NCBI GenBank assembly: GCA_017608725.1
Contig: JAFCFG010000026.1
Span: forward strand, 1 to 9,154
DNA length: 9,154 nucleotides
Origin: Candidatus Iainarchaeum sp.
Lineage (GTDB): Archaea; Iainarchaeota; Iainarchaeia; Iainarchaeales; GCA-2688035
Reading direction: 5' to 3'
The notes beneath the pieces were generated by a model, which was not told where the DNA came from, made no database searches, and saw nothing but the letters and a program-made list of their open reading frames with translations. Below are positions 1-5,810 of the stretch, piece after piece; the stretch's first letter is position 1; the number at the start of each line of letters is the position of its first letter. A program made the position numbers and the translations under genes.

Positions 1-560
1 AAGCCAAGAGAGAAACAGGCCTTGTTGTTGAAACAGAGGTAATTGATGCCAGAGACGTCCCACTTGTTTCAAAGTACGTTGACATCCTTCGCATTGGCGC
101 AAGGAACATGCAAAACTTTAACCTGCTGCGCGAAGTCGGCAAATCCGGCAAGCCGGTCATTCTCAAGAACGGCATTGCTTCTACCATCAACGAATTCCTC
201 TACTCCGCAGAATACATTCTTGCAGGAGGCAACAGGAATCTTATCCTGTGCAACAGGGGAATCAGGGCAACGGAACCAGAGCTTCGCTTTCCAGTTCTCT
301 CTGGTTCAACCGCCCTGCTAAAGCAGAAAACCCACCTGCCAGTAATAGTTGACCCAAGCCACAGCACTGGCAATAGCTCCTTGATTGCAGCTGCAGGCAA
401 AGCGGCAATTGCAGAAGGAGCAGACGGCCTCATTATTGAAGTGCACCCAAATCCAGAACAGGCCTTGAGCGACAAAAGGCAGCAATTGACACCAGAGCAA
501 TTCAAACAGCTTATGCCAGAATTGAAAAAAGTGGCAGAAGCAGTCGGGAGGAAGATCTGA
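1..560 (+). CDS. aroF: 3-deoxy-7-phosphoheptulonate (DAHP) synthase, type I-beta, 3' part
   Basis: This enzyme condenses PEP with erythrose-4-phosphate, the first step of the shikimate pathway, in the cytoplasm. The gene enters from the left edge; the first full codon is at base 3 and 185 residues are visible. The family is usually about 260 or more residues, so roughly 75 or more N-terminal residues, including the metal-binding Cys, are outside the window. Family motifs in the visible fragment are IGARNMQNF (31-39), SAEYIL (68-73), DPSHSTG (117-123) and EVHPNPEQALSD (146-157). His120, Glu146 and Asp157 match the remaining metal ligands known from the Thermotoga enzyme. Several usually fixed positions differ: RIGARN for QIGARN, KNG for KRG, CNRGIR for CERGIR, and the RNTLD stretch after it is replaced. 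Its TGA overlaps the aroA ATG by one base. The family call is firm; the symbol is less certain because naming of this type varies. Confidence 0.93.
   Translation, partial: AKRETGLVVETEVIDARDVPLVSKYVDILRIGARNMQNFNLLREVGKSGKPVILKNGIASTINEFLYSAEYILAGGNRNLILCNRGIRATEPELRFPVLSGSTALLKQKTHLPVIVDPSHSTGNSSLIAAAGKAAIAEGADGLIIEVHPNPEQALSDKRQQLTPEQFKQLMPELKKVAEAVGRKI
547..551 (+). promoter_or_regulatory. Ribosome binding site of aroA
   Basis: GGAGG lies 8 bases before the ATG at 560, inside the last codons of the DAHP synthase gene. It supports this start for aroA and translation coupled to the upstream gene. Confidence 0.75.
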
Positions 561-1819
561 TGATTGAAATAAAGCCAGTTAAAAAAGTAAATGCAGTTTT
601 TGAAGCCCCGCCCTCAAAGGCCCATACACTTAGAGCTCTCTTTATTGCAGCGCTTGCAAAGGGGGAAAGCCATTTATTGAAGCCATTGCTTGCAGAAGAC
701 CAAATGATTGCAATTGAAGCACTACAGCAATTTGGTGCAAAATTCGAGGTTAAAGATGATCTTGTCATTATTCAAGGAACAGGAGGGGAGCTTTCCTTGC
801 CTGAAAAAGAGGTTTTTGTTGGAAACAGCGGGGTAACTGCCCGTTTCATGGTTTCTCTTGCTGCTTTATGCCCGGAAGGAAAAGTTATAATAACCGGCAC
901 TGATAGAATGAAAGAACGTCCTGTTAAAAGCCTACTTGGTGCTTTAAGAATGCTTGGAGTGAGAGTTGAATCAGCCAACAAGGATGACCATTTTCCCCTC
1001 GCTGTTTTTGGAAAGACCTTTGATGGAGGCGAAACCACCTTGAAAGGCAGTGTAAGCAGCCAGTACTTCAGCTCAATCCTTTTATCAGCCCCTTACGCAA
1101 AAAATGATGTAATAGTCCAAGCTGAGAGTGAGGTAAAGAGCAAGCCCTATATCGATATAACCCTTGATATAATGAAAAATTTTGGTGTTGAGGCAAAGAA
1201 CAAGAATTACTCGTTGTTTTCTGTTAAAGCAGGACAGTTCTATAGGGGAAAACGCTATAAGGTTGAAGGGGACTACAGCAACTCTGCTTACTTTTTTGCA
1301 GCTGCAGCTGTTACTGGCGGAAAAGTAAGGGTAACGAACCTTGTCCGAAATTCAGTGCAGGGAGACAAGATATTCCTTGACCTGCTTGAAAAAATGGGCT
1401 GTAGAGTGGAAAGGAAAAAGGGCTCTGTTACTGTTGAAGGCTCTATTTTACAAGGGCTTGAAGCAGATTTAGGTGATTACCCAGACATTGTTCCGCCCTT
1501 GGCTGTTGTTGCAGCCTTTGCAGAGGGCAAAACAGTGATAAAGAACATTGGCCACCTCCGCTTCAAGGAATGTGACAGGCTTAACTCAATAGCAACCCAA
1601 CTAAAGAGAATTGGTATTAACGCTGTTGTTGGGGGAAATGATCTCATTATTGAGGGAGGCATGCCCCACGGGGCAGAGATTGAAACATACAATGACCATA
1701 GAATGGCAATGTCTTTTGCAATTGCAGGCCTTGTTGTAGATGGCATTAGAATTAAGAACGAGGAATGCGTTGGCAAATCATTCCCAAATTTTTTCAAAGA
1801 GCTTGATAACTTATATTAG
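560..1819 (+). CDS. aroA: 3-phosphoshikimate 1-carboxyvinyltransferase (EPSP synthase)
   Basis: This enzyme transfers the enolpyruvyl group of PEP to shikimate-3-phosphate, the sixth step of the pathway. The 419 residues are a normal full length for the two-domain fold. Motifs in order are PPSK (17-20) with Arg25, GNSGVTAR (88-95), DRMKERP (115-121), GSVSSQY (163-169), SKPYIDIT (194-201), GDYPD (305-309) with the conserved acid, KECDR (337-341 region), YNDHRMAM (377-384) and Lys406 near the C-terminus. Two substrate-site positions depart from the common pattern: Ala21 follows Lys20 where Ser/Thr is usual, and Val92 and Phe96 stand where the E. coli enzyme has Thr97 and Pro101. The start is the ATG overlapping the previous stop and has a good GGAGG site. 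It is the second gene of the aro operon. Confidence 0.97.
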   Translation: MIEIKPVKKVNAVFEAPPSKAHTLRALFIAALAKGESHLLKPLLAEDQMIAIEALQQFGAKFEVKDDLVIIQGTGGELSLPEKEVFVGNSGVTARFMVSLAALCPEGKVIITGTDRMKERPVKSLLGALRMLGVRVESANKDDHFPLAVFGKTFDGGETTLKGSVSSQYFSSILLSAPYAKNDVIVQAESEVKSKPYIDITLDIMKNFGVEAKNKNYSLFSVKAGQFYRGKRYKVEGDYSNSAYFFAAAAVTGGKVRVTNLVRNSVQGDKIFLDLLEKMGCRVERKKGSVTVEGSILQGLEADLGDYPDIVPPLAVVAAFAEGKTVIKNIGHLRFKECDRLNSIATQLKRIGINAVVGGNDLIIEGGMPHGAEIETYNDHRMAMSFAIAGLVVDGIRIKNEECVGKSFPNFFKELDNLY

Positions 1820-1824
1820 GGTGA
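1820..1824 (+). promoter_or_regulatory. Ribosome binding site that sets the TTG start of aroK
   Basis: GGTGA begins directly after the aroA stop and lies 6 bases before TTG 1831. It matches the archaeal anti-Shine-Dalgarno end (AUCACCUCC). It decides the start, since no ATG or GTG in the right frame lies between the aroA stop and the P-loop. Confidence 0.75.
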
Positions 1825-1830
1825 ATTAAA

Positions 1831-2352
1831 TTGAACATTGTTGTAATAGGCTACAGGGGAACAGGGAAAAATGTTATTGCTAGAACACTTGCAAAAAAGA
1901 TTGGATTTTCTTTTCTTGATACAGATAAGATGGTTGTGAAGAAGACAGGCCTTTCCATTCCGGAAATATTCTCCCAGCTAGGCGAGCCGCATTTTCGCGA
2001 TTTGGAAACAGAGGCAATAAAAGAGGCCTGTTCAAATAATAACTGTGTTATTGCAACTGGCGGCGGCGCTCCAACGCGAAAACAAAATTCGGATGCAATG
2101 AAGGAGAACGGTATTATTGTCCTGCTTGAAGCAGCCCCAGAGGTTATTTACCAAAGAATAAAGGGGGATTCAAATAGGCCAGCACTAACTAATCTGAATG
2201 ATGAATTCAAAGAAATAAAAGTTATGCTTGAAAAAAGAAATCCAACTTACCATTCTTTAGCTAACTTTGTTACAGACACTAGTACAAAAACAGTTCAGCA
2301 GAATGTGGATGAAATCATATCCTTCCTTAGAAAAAAGGGTGTTGTGCAATGA
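1831..2352 (+). CDS. aroK: Shikimate kinase, bacterial AroK type (P-loop NMP-kinase fold)
   Basis: This enzyme phosphorylates shikimate at the 3-OH with ATP. The 173 residues match the family length. Visible motifs are the P-loop GYRGTGKN (7-14), the shikimate-binding DTD (Asp30, Asp32), GEPHFR (51-56) with Arg56, TGGGAP (76-81), the lid NRPAL with Arg116, and Arg136 in KRNPTY. The P-loop ends in Asn14 where nearly all members have Ser or Thr as the magnesium ligand; the codon is AAT, one base from AGT (Ser). The start is TTG, 11 bases after the aroA stop, with a GGTGA site. The stop TGA overlaps an ATG in an ATGA arrangement. Archaea usually carry an unrelated GHMP-family shikimate kinase, so this copy is probably of bacterial ancestry (inference). 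Family certain; activity with Asn14 unproven. Confidence 0.94.
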   Translation: MNIVVIGYRGTGKNVIARTLAKKIGFSFLDTDKMVVKKTGLSIPEIFSQLGEPHFRDLETEAIKEACSNNNCVIATGGGAPTRKQNSDAMKENGIIVLLEAAPEVIYQRIKGDSNRPALTNLNDEFKEIKVMLEKRNPTYHSLANFVTDTSTKTVQQNVDEIISFLRKKGVVQ

Positions 2353-2414
2353 TTGCCGTCCCAATAACAGCTGCAACTTTAATATGCAAATATTATAAGG
2401 AGAAGATAAAATGA
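2349..2414 (+). CDS. Possible 21-residue leader or relic ORF between aroK and aroD
   Basis: The ATG at 2349 overlaps the aroK stop (ATGA) and the ORF ends at a TGA that overlaps the aroD ATG at 2411 (again ATGA). The peptide starts MIAVPITAAT, identical to residues 5-14 of AroD, then diverges and ends CKYYKEKIK. It is either a dead copy of the AroD N-terminus left by the 37-bp duplication, or a translated coupling ORF carrying ribosomes from aroK to aroD. Two adjacent Tyr codons (TAT TAT, 2391-2396) are notable in an aromatic amino acid operon. Nothing proves translation. Confidence 0.35.
   Translation: MIAVPITAATLICKYYKEKIK
2399..2402 (+). promoter_or_regulatory. Ribosome binding site of aroD
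   Basis: GGAG within AAGGAGAAG lies 8 bases before ATG 2411, ideal spacing, and favours 2411 over the in-frame ATG at 2423. It is located in the 37-base segment between the direct repeats, so the rearrangement gave aroD its present start signal. Confidence 0.7.
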
Positions 2415-3103
2415 GTTGTGCAATGATTGCCGTCCCAATAACAGCTGCAACCGCAGAGCAGGCCATAGCTGACATCAAACTTGCTAATGAAAAAGCAGAT
2501 GCAATTGAACTGCGTTTGGATTTTCTCGAAGAAGTGAATGAAACAATCCTGCAAGAGCTGATTGAGCAATGCAAGAAGCCAGTTATTGTCACTTACCGTT
2601 CCCAAAACTACGGTGTTGGAGCAGAGCAAACAGAGAGGCTGTTCCTTCTTCAAAAAGCATCTGAATTCGGCGCTTCCTATATTGACGTTGAATTCAACCC
2701 AGATGCAGACAATGGTTTCCTCTCTGAATTATCTAAAGGAAATGCCCGCATAATCCTATCCTACCACAATTTCAATGGAACACCAGCTTTGCCTGAACTC
2801 CTCCGAATTCTCAGCACCATGCTATCCCTGCCCTGCGATGCGGTAAAGATTGTTACCTTTGCAAATTCAGAGCAGGACAACCACACAGTTCTTACTTTGA
2901 TTCCTGCTGTAAGAAAACAGGGAAAGCAGATTGTTGCGTTTTGCATGGGACCGAAAGGAAGAAAAAGCAGAATAGAGTCTATTAAACTGGGGGCACTGCT
3001 TTCCTTTGCTTCCCTGGAAAAGGGCAAGGAAAGCGCTGCAGGCCAATTAACCATTGACGAAATGAGAAAGGAATTGGAAGAAAAAAATAATCAAAAGAAT
3101 TAA
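2411..3103 (+). CDS. aroD: Type I 3-dehydroquinate dehydratase
   Basis: This enzyme dehydrates 3-dehydroquinate to 3-dehydroshikimate through a Schiff base. The 230 residues fit a type I TIM barrel. Substrate and catalytic positions seen are ELRLD with Glu33 and Arg35, TYR with Arg63, SYHN with catalytic His119, VKI with Schiff-base Lys146, GRKSRI with Arg187, and SAAGQ (208-212) closing the site. The family start would normally be MIAVPIT (ATG 2423, residue 5 here); the four extra residues MSCA arise from the 37-bp repeat. I chose 2411 because of the GGAG site at 8 bases. The C-terminal tail (EEKNNQKN) is low-complexity and runs into the A-rich spacer. Type I is the class usual in archaea. 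Confidence 0.95.
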   Translation: MSCAMIAVPITAATAEQAIADIKLANEKADAIELRLDFLEEVNETILQELIEQCKKPVIVTYRSQNYGVGAEQTERLFLLQKASEFGASYIDVEFNPDADNGFLSELSKGNARIILSYHNFNGTPALPELLRILSTMLSLPCDAVKIVTFANSEQDNHTVLTLIPAVRKQGKQIVAFCMGPKGRKSRIESIKLGALLSFASLEKGKESAAGQLTIDEMRKELEEKNNQKN

Positions 3104-3114
3104 CCCAAACTGCT

Positions 3115-3220
3115 GGAAAACAAAAAAAACAAAAAACCTAAAAATTAAAAACAAAAGGGTTGGAAAACAAAAAAATTAAAAAAATTAAAAAAACAAAACA
3201 AAAAAACCAAAAAATTAAAA
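3115..3220 (+). repeat. A-rich low-complexity spacer with imperfect repeats between aroD and aroE
   Basis: By hand count 78 of these 106 bases are A and 11 are T on the plus strand. A 15-mer beginning TGGAAAAC occurs at 3114-3128 and 3161-3175, and a 20-mer beginning AAAAAACC occurs at 3131-3150 and 3201-3220 with one mismatch. There is no ORF or poly-T terminator for the plus strand. It may act as an unstructured mRNA linker or bent DNA; no function can be assigned. The 3104-3250 gap holds only this and an AAGGG-type site at 3238-3242, before the aroE start. Confidence 0.8.
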
Positions 3221-3250
3221 TTGCTGAAGAATTGAAAAAGGGCTGCTCAA

Positions 3251-4069
3251 ATGATTAACGTAAGAACAAAGCTAATTGCATTACTCGGCCACCCTATAGA
3301 GCACAGCCTGAGCCCTGCAATGCACAATGCTTCTTTTCAGAAACTTGGGCTGAACTATGTTTACCTTGCCTTTGATTTGCTGCCTATGCAAGTGCCAAAA
3401 GCAGTTGATGCAATGAAGCTGTTTGGTTTCGTTGGTTACAGTGTTACAATGCCACTCAAAGAGGAGATACTCAAACACGTTGACAATGTTGACAGCCTTG
3501 CTGAAAAGATTGGCTCGGTGAACACAGTTGTGAATGAGAGCGGGCAGCTCGCAGGCTACAACACAGATGTAATCGGTGCAATGAATGCTCTCAAAGCAAA
3601 AACCGAATTGAAGGGAAAGAGGGTTGCCCTGCTTGGCGCTGGCGGGGCAGGAAGGGCAATTGCCTTTGGCCTAAAGGAGGAGAAAGCAATTGTAACCATC
3701 TTAGACAAAAATCAGGGCAGGGCAAAAGAGGTTGCAACAGCTGCAGGCTGCTCTTCTCTGGAGCCAGAAAAACTGAATTCCCTTGAAATTGACATCCTTG
3801 TCAATGCAACCCCTGTTGGAATGTTTCCCAATGCTAACGAAATGCCTGTTGAAAAATCAGTATTAAGAAAAGATTTACTTGTATTCGACGTAGTGTACAA
3901 CCCAATTGAAACAATGTTAATCAGGGAGGCAAAAAGGGCAGGCTGCGAGACCATTCAGGGAATTGAGATGTTTTTAGGGCAGGGAGCAGCCCAGTTCCAG
4001 CTCTGGACAGGCCACAATGCCCCTGTTGAGCTTATGAGGGAAATAGTTGAAAAGGAGCTGCAAAAATAA
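3251..4069 (+). CDS. aroE: Shikimate dehydrogenase (NADP+)
   Basis: This enzyme reduces 3-dehydroshikimate to shikimate. The 272 residues are typical of AroE. The N-terminal substrate domain shows HSLSPAMHN (18-26; Ser19 and Ser21 bind the shikimate carboxylate), SVTMPLK (64-70) with catalytic Lys70, Asn91 in SVNT, and NTD with catalytic Asp106. The Rossmann domain shows LLGAGGAGRA (127-136), NATPVGM (185-191) and DVVYNP (213-218), and the C-terminal part shows GIEMFLGQGAAQF (237-249) with conserved Gln. SVT replaces the commoner NVT. The ATG has a modest AAGGG site 8 bases upstream. Unlike the earlier operon genes it is separated from its neighbour by 147 bases, so it may have its own promoter, though I see no convincing TATA box. 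Confidence 0.97.
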   Translation: MINVRTKLIALLGHPIEHSLSPAMHNASFQKLGLNYVYLAFDLLPMQVPKAVDAMKLFGFVGYSVTMPLKEEILKHVDNVDSLAEKIGSVNTVVNESGQLAGYNTDVIGAMNALKAKTELKGKRVALLGAGGAGRAIAFGLKEEKAIVTILDKNQGRAKEVATAAGCSSLEPEKLNSLEIDILVNATPVGMFPNANEMPVEKSVLRKDLLVFDVVYNPIETMLIREAKRAGCETIQGIEMFLGQGAAQFQLWTGHNAPVELMREIVEKELQK

Positions 4070-4116
4070 AATAAAAAATTCAAAATTTAATTGAAAATAA
4101 TTGAAAATTTTGTTCC

Positions 4117-4121
4117 GGTGG
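4117..4121 (+). promoter_or_regulatory. Ribosome binding site of aroC
   Basis: GGTGG lies 4 bases before ATG 4126, at the end of an A/T-rich 56-base spacer (4070-4125) that contains a repeated ATTGAAAA-type motif at about 4090-4108. It is the only G-rich element of that spacer. Confidence 0.7.
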
Positions 4122-4125
4122 AAAA

Positions 4126-5199
4126 ATGACTGGCAATGTTTTCGGAAAAAGCTTTCAGATAATGACATTTGGCGAATCCCATGGCAAAGCCGTTGGAGTA
4201 GTCATTGACGGAGTAAAACCAGGCCTGCCCATTAGCGAAAAAGAGATTCAAAGGGAATTGGACAGAAGAAAGCCGGGCCAGAGCAGGGTAACAACCTCAC
4301 GAAAGGAAGAAGACAAAATCCAAATCCTGAGCGGCATTTTCAGGGGCAAAACAACCGGAACGCCAATCTGCATGATTGTATGGAATAAGGATGCTGACCC
4401 AAGCAAGTACGAGAAGATAAAGGATTTATTCAGGCCAGGGCACGCTGACTTCACTTACCTGAAAAAATACGGCATCAGGGATTACAGGGGCGGAGGCCGT
4501 TCCTCCGGCAGGGAAACAGTTTCAAGAGTTGCCGCCGGGGCAATCGCAAAAAAGATTCTCAGCAAAAAGGGGATCAAGGTTACTGCTTATTGCAAGGAAA
4601 TTGCTGGAATTGAAGCCAAGCACTTTGACGCAAAGCAGATTGAAAAGAACCCAGTGCGCTGCCCTGACAAAACAGCTGCAAAGAAAATGGAGGCAGCCAT
4701 TTTGAAGGCAAGAAGCAAGGGCAACAGTCTTGGAGGAATTGTTGAAATTCTTGCAACAGGCGTTCCGCCAGGCCTTGGAGAACCTGTTTTCTCAAAGCTT
4801 GATGCCGAGCTCGCCAAAGCACTAATGAGCATTGGCTCTGTTAAGGGAGTTGAATTCGGCTCTGGCTTCAAAGCAGCAAAAATGACCGGCAAGCAGCACA
4901 ACGACGAAATGTTCATGAGTAAGGGCCAAGTGAAATTCAAGACCAACAACGCAGGCGGCATTCTGGGGGGAATCTCAACAGGCCAGGACATTGTTGCAAG
5001 GATTGCAGTTAAGCCAACTGCCTCAATCAGCATGCCCCAAAAAACAGTTGACACAAAGGGCAAAAACAGAACAATAAAAGCAGAGGGCAGGCACGACCCA
5101 TGCATCTGCCCAAGTGTTGTTCCGGTTGCAGAGGCCATGGTGGCAATAGTGCTGGCTGATGCAATGGCGGTGCAGAAAGGGAGGAAGCGATTGGATTAA
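4126..5199 (+). CDS. aroC: Chorismate synthase
   Basis: This enzyme converts EPSP to chorismate by 1,4-elimination of phosphate, using reduced FMN; it is the last step of the pathway and the last gene of the operon. The 357 residues are full length. Family signatures are FGESHG (15-20) with catalytic His19, RPGHADFTY (103-111) with the second catalytic His106, GGGRSSGRETVSRVAAGA (122-139), NNAGGILGGISTG (274-286), and RHDPCICPSVVPVAEAM (322-338). The second signature has Gly128 where Ala is common, a mild change. No flavin reductase domain is fused, so an external source of reduced FMN is expected. The start is set by the GGTGG site. A T-rich stretch about 140 bases downstream probably ends the operon. 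Confidence 0.98.
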   Translation: MTGNVFGKSFQIMTFGESHGKAVGVVIDGVKPGLPISEKEIQRELDRRKPGQSRVTTSRKEEDKIQILSGIFRGKTTGTPICMIVWNKDADPSKYEKIKDLFRPGHADFTYLKKYGIRDYRGGGRSSGRETVSRVAAGAIAKKILSKKGIKVTAYCKEIAGIEAKHFDAKQIEKNPVRCPDKTAAKKMEAAILKARSKGNSLGGIVEILATGVPPGLGEPVFSKLDAELAKALMSIGSVKGVEFGSGFKAAKMTGKQHNDEMFMSKGQVKFKTNNAGGILGGISTGQDIVARIAVKPTASISMPQKTVDTKGKNRTIKAEGRHDPCICPSVVPVAEAMVAIVLADAMAVQKGRKRLD

Positions 5200-5492
5200 C
5201 TAGCTGCAGCAACTAATCACAATGGTTACAGCCTACCAAAAAATTGATTTCCAAAAATAAATAGGTGTTTCTGCAGAAATTAAATATAAAAATCCAAATA
5301 CAGCAGTAAGAATCAAAAATATAAACCTATCCACGCTACGTCCTTTTTTCTCTTTTCAATCTCTATATTAAGTTGGGAATTGCACAAGTCATTTATATTT
5401 CATTAAATAATATGTTTCCTGCTTCCCGTTACTGCCATGCGGCTGTCCACCGAAAACCCTAAAACAAGTATTTTGGACACTCGTTGAATCAT
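5200..5492. other. Intergenic region between convergent aro operon and toxin-antitoxin genes
   Basis: These 293 bases hold no ORF above about 16 codons. Seen here are a T-rich terminator candidate (5341-5357), a TATA-like ATTTATATTT at 5391-5400, and a locally GC-richer patch (about 5418-5459) in otherwise A/T-rich sequence. TGTCCA (5444-5449) and TGGACA (5474-5479) form a 6-bp inverted repeat with a 24-base loop. This could hold a small RNA or only the 3' ends of the two convergent units; I could not identify a tRNA or a known RNA fold. Confidence 0.5.
5341..5357 (+). terminator. Probable poly-T terminator of the aro operon
   Basis: Two T runs (5344-5349 and 5353-5356) in a pyrimidine-only stretch lie about 140 bases after the aroC stop and have no hairpin, as in archaeal intrinsic termination. 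It is the strongest T tract before the convergent toxin gene. Confidence 0.5.
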
Positions 5493-5810
5493 TTATTTGT
5501 TTTTCAGCTTGCAGAGTTTTTTTTCCAGTTCGTTGTACAGTTCTTGTTTTTTCTGTTTGTTTAGCGTGAACAGCTGCTTTTCAATTGCTTTTTCTGTGAG
5601 GGTAAAGATATAGTTTGTTTTGATTACGCTGTTTTTTATTGCCCCGTCTTTTTTTGTCAGGGCAATGCCCTTCATTTCAACATTGCTTGTTATTCCGGCA
5701 GCAACCACATTTCCAAATTCCTCAAAAAGGATTACTGCCGGCCTCTTTTTTATCTCAAAAGTGTCTGTAAACTGGACTTTTGCCAAAACTACTGCACCTG
5801 GTTTAAGCAT
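5493..5810 (-). CDS. MazF/PemK-like mRNA interferase toxin
   Basis: This is probably the toxin of a type II pair, an endoribonuclease cleaving mRNA. The 105 residues fit the small SH3-like MazF/PemK barrel. The family pattern is visible: GAVVLAKVQFTD (5-16), then KKRPAVIL with Arg23, then AAGITS with Thr41 and Ser42, the positions that form the RNA-cleaving site in characterised MazF proteins. The C-terminal 30 residues are Lys-rich helix (KQKKQELYNELEKKL). Its ATG overlaps the 3' end of the antitoxin gene by 8 bases, so the antitoxin is made first from one transcript, the standard type II order. Cutting sequence and activity cannot be inferred. Confidence 0.82.
   Translation of the reverse strand: MLKPGAVVLAKVQFTDTFEIKKRPAVILFEEFGNVVAAGITSNVEMKGIALTKKDGAIKNSVIKTNYIFTLTEKAIEKQLFTLNKQKKQELYNELEKKLCKLKNK

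Larger units (their letters stand above)
2341..2451 (+). repeat. Perfect 37-bp direct repeat at the aroK-aroD junction
   Basis: Bases 2341-2377 and 2415-2451 are identical over 37 positions, with 37 different bases (2378-2414) between them. Each copy contains the last codons of aroK followed by the first codons of aroD (reading MIAVPITAAT). In the first copy these still form the aroK end and an ATGA overlap. The second copy is the real 5' region of aroD, with the former aroK tail now read in another frame as Ser-Cys-Ala before the Met. The middle segment does not resemble what follows the second copy, so this is not a simple tandem duplication. Its A/T-rich sequence supplies the GGAG site and the ATG at 2411. 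Confidence 0.95.

Noticed and set aside
43..321. 92-codon plus-strand frame at the left edge
   Set aside because: It overlaps the DAHP synthase in another frame; the synthase frame carries the IGARNMQNF and DPSHSTG motifs, this one carries none.
2196..2206. ATGATGA, a match to the C box of archaeal C/D guide RNAs
   Set aside because: It is within aroK coding sequence and no D box (CTGA) or C'/D' pair follows at suitable distance.
2341..2451. Scar of an insertion sequence or MITE with a 37-bp target duplication
   Set aside because: The 37-base insert has no terminal inverted repeats and known target duplications are much shorter; a copying or assembly event fits better.
3115..3220. CRISPR-like or other spaced repeat array
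   Set aside because: The repeats are low-complexity A runs at unequal offsets (47 and 70), with no constant repeat unit or unique spacers.
4587..5138. 183-codon open frame on the minus strand opposite aroC
   Set aside because: It is antisense to a clear chorismate synthase with all family signatures. Its protein has no recognisable domain and it lacks promoter and ribosome site; open antisense frames follow from the codon bias of aroC.
5444..5479. TGTCCA/TGGACA inverted repeat as a bacterial-type terminator of the toxin gene
   Set aside because: The stem is only 6 bp with a 24-base loop and no T run follows on the minus strand, so it is reported only as part of the intergenic description.
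5200..5492. tRNA gene in the intergenic region
   Set aside because: No T-loop GTTCRA-type box, cloverleaf stems or A/B box pair could be found on either strand.
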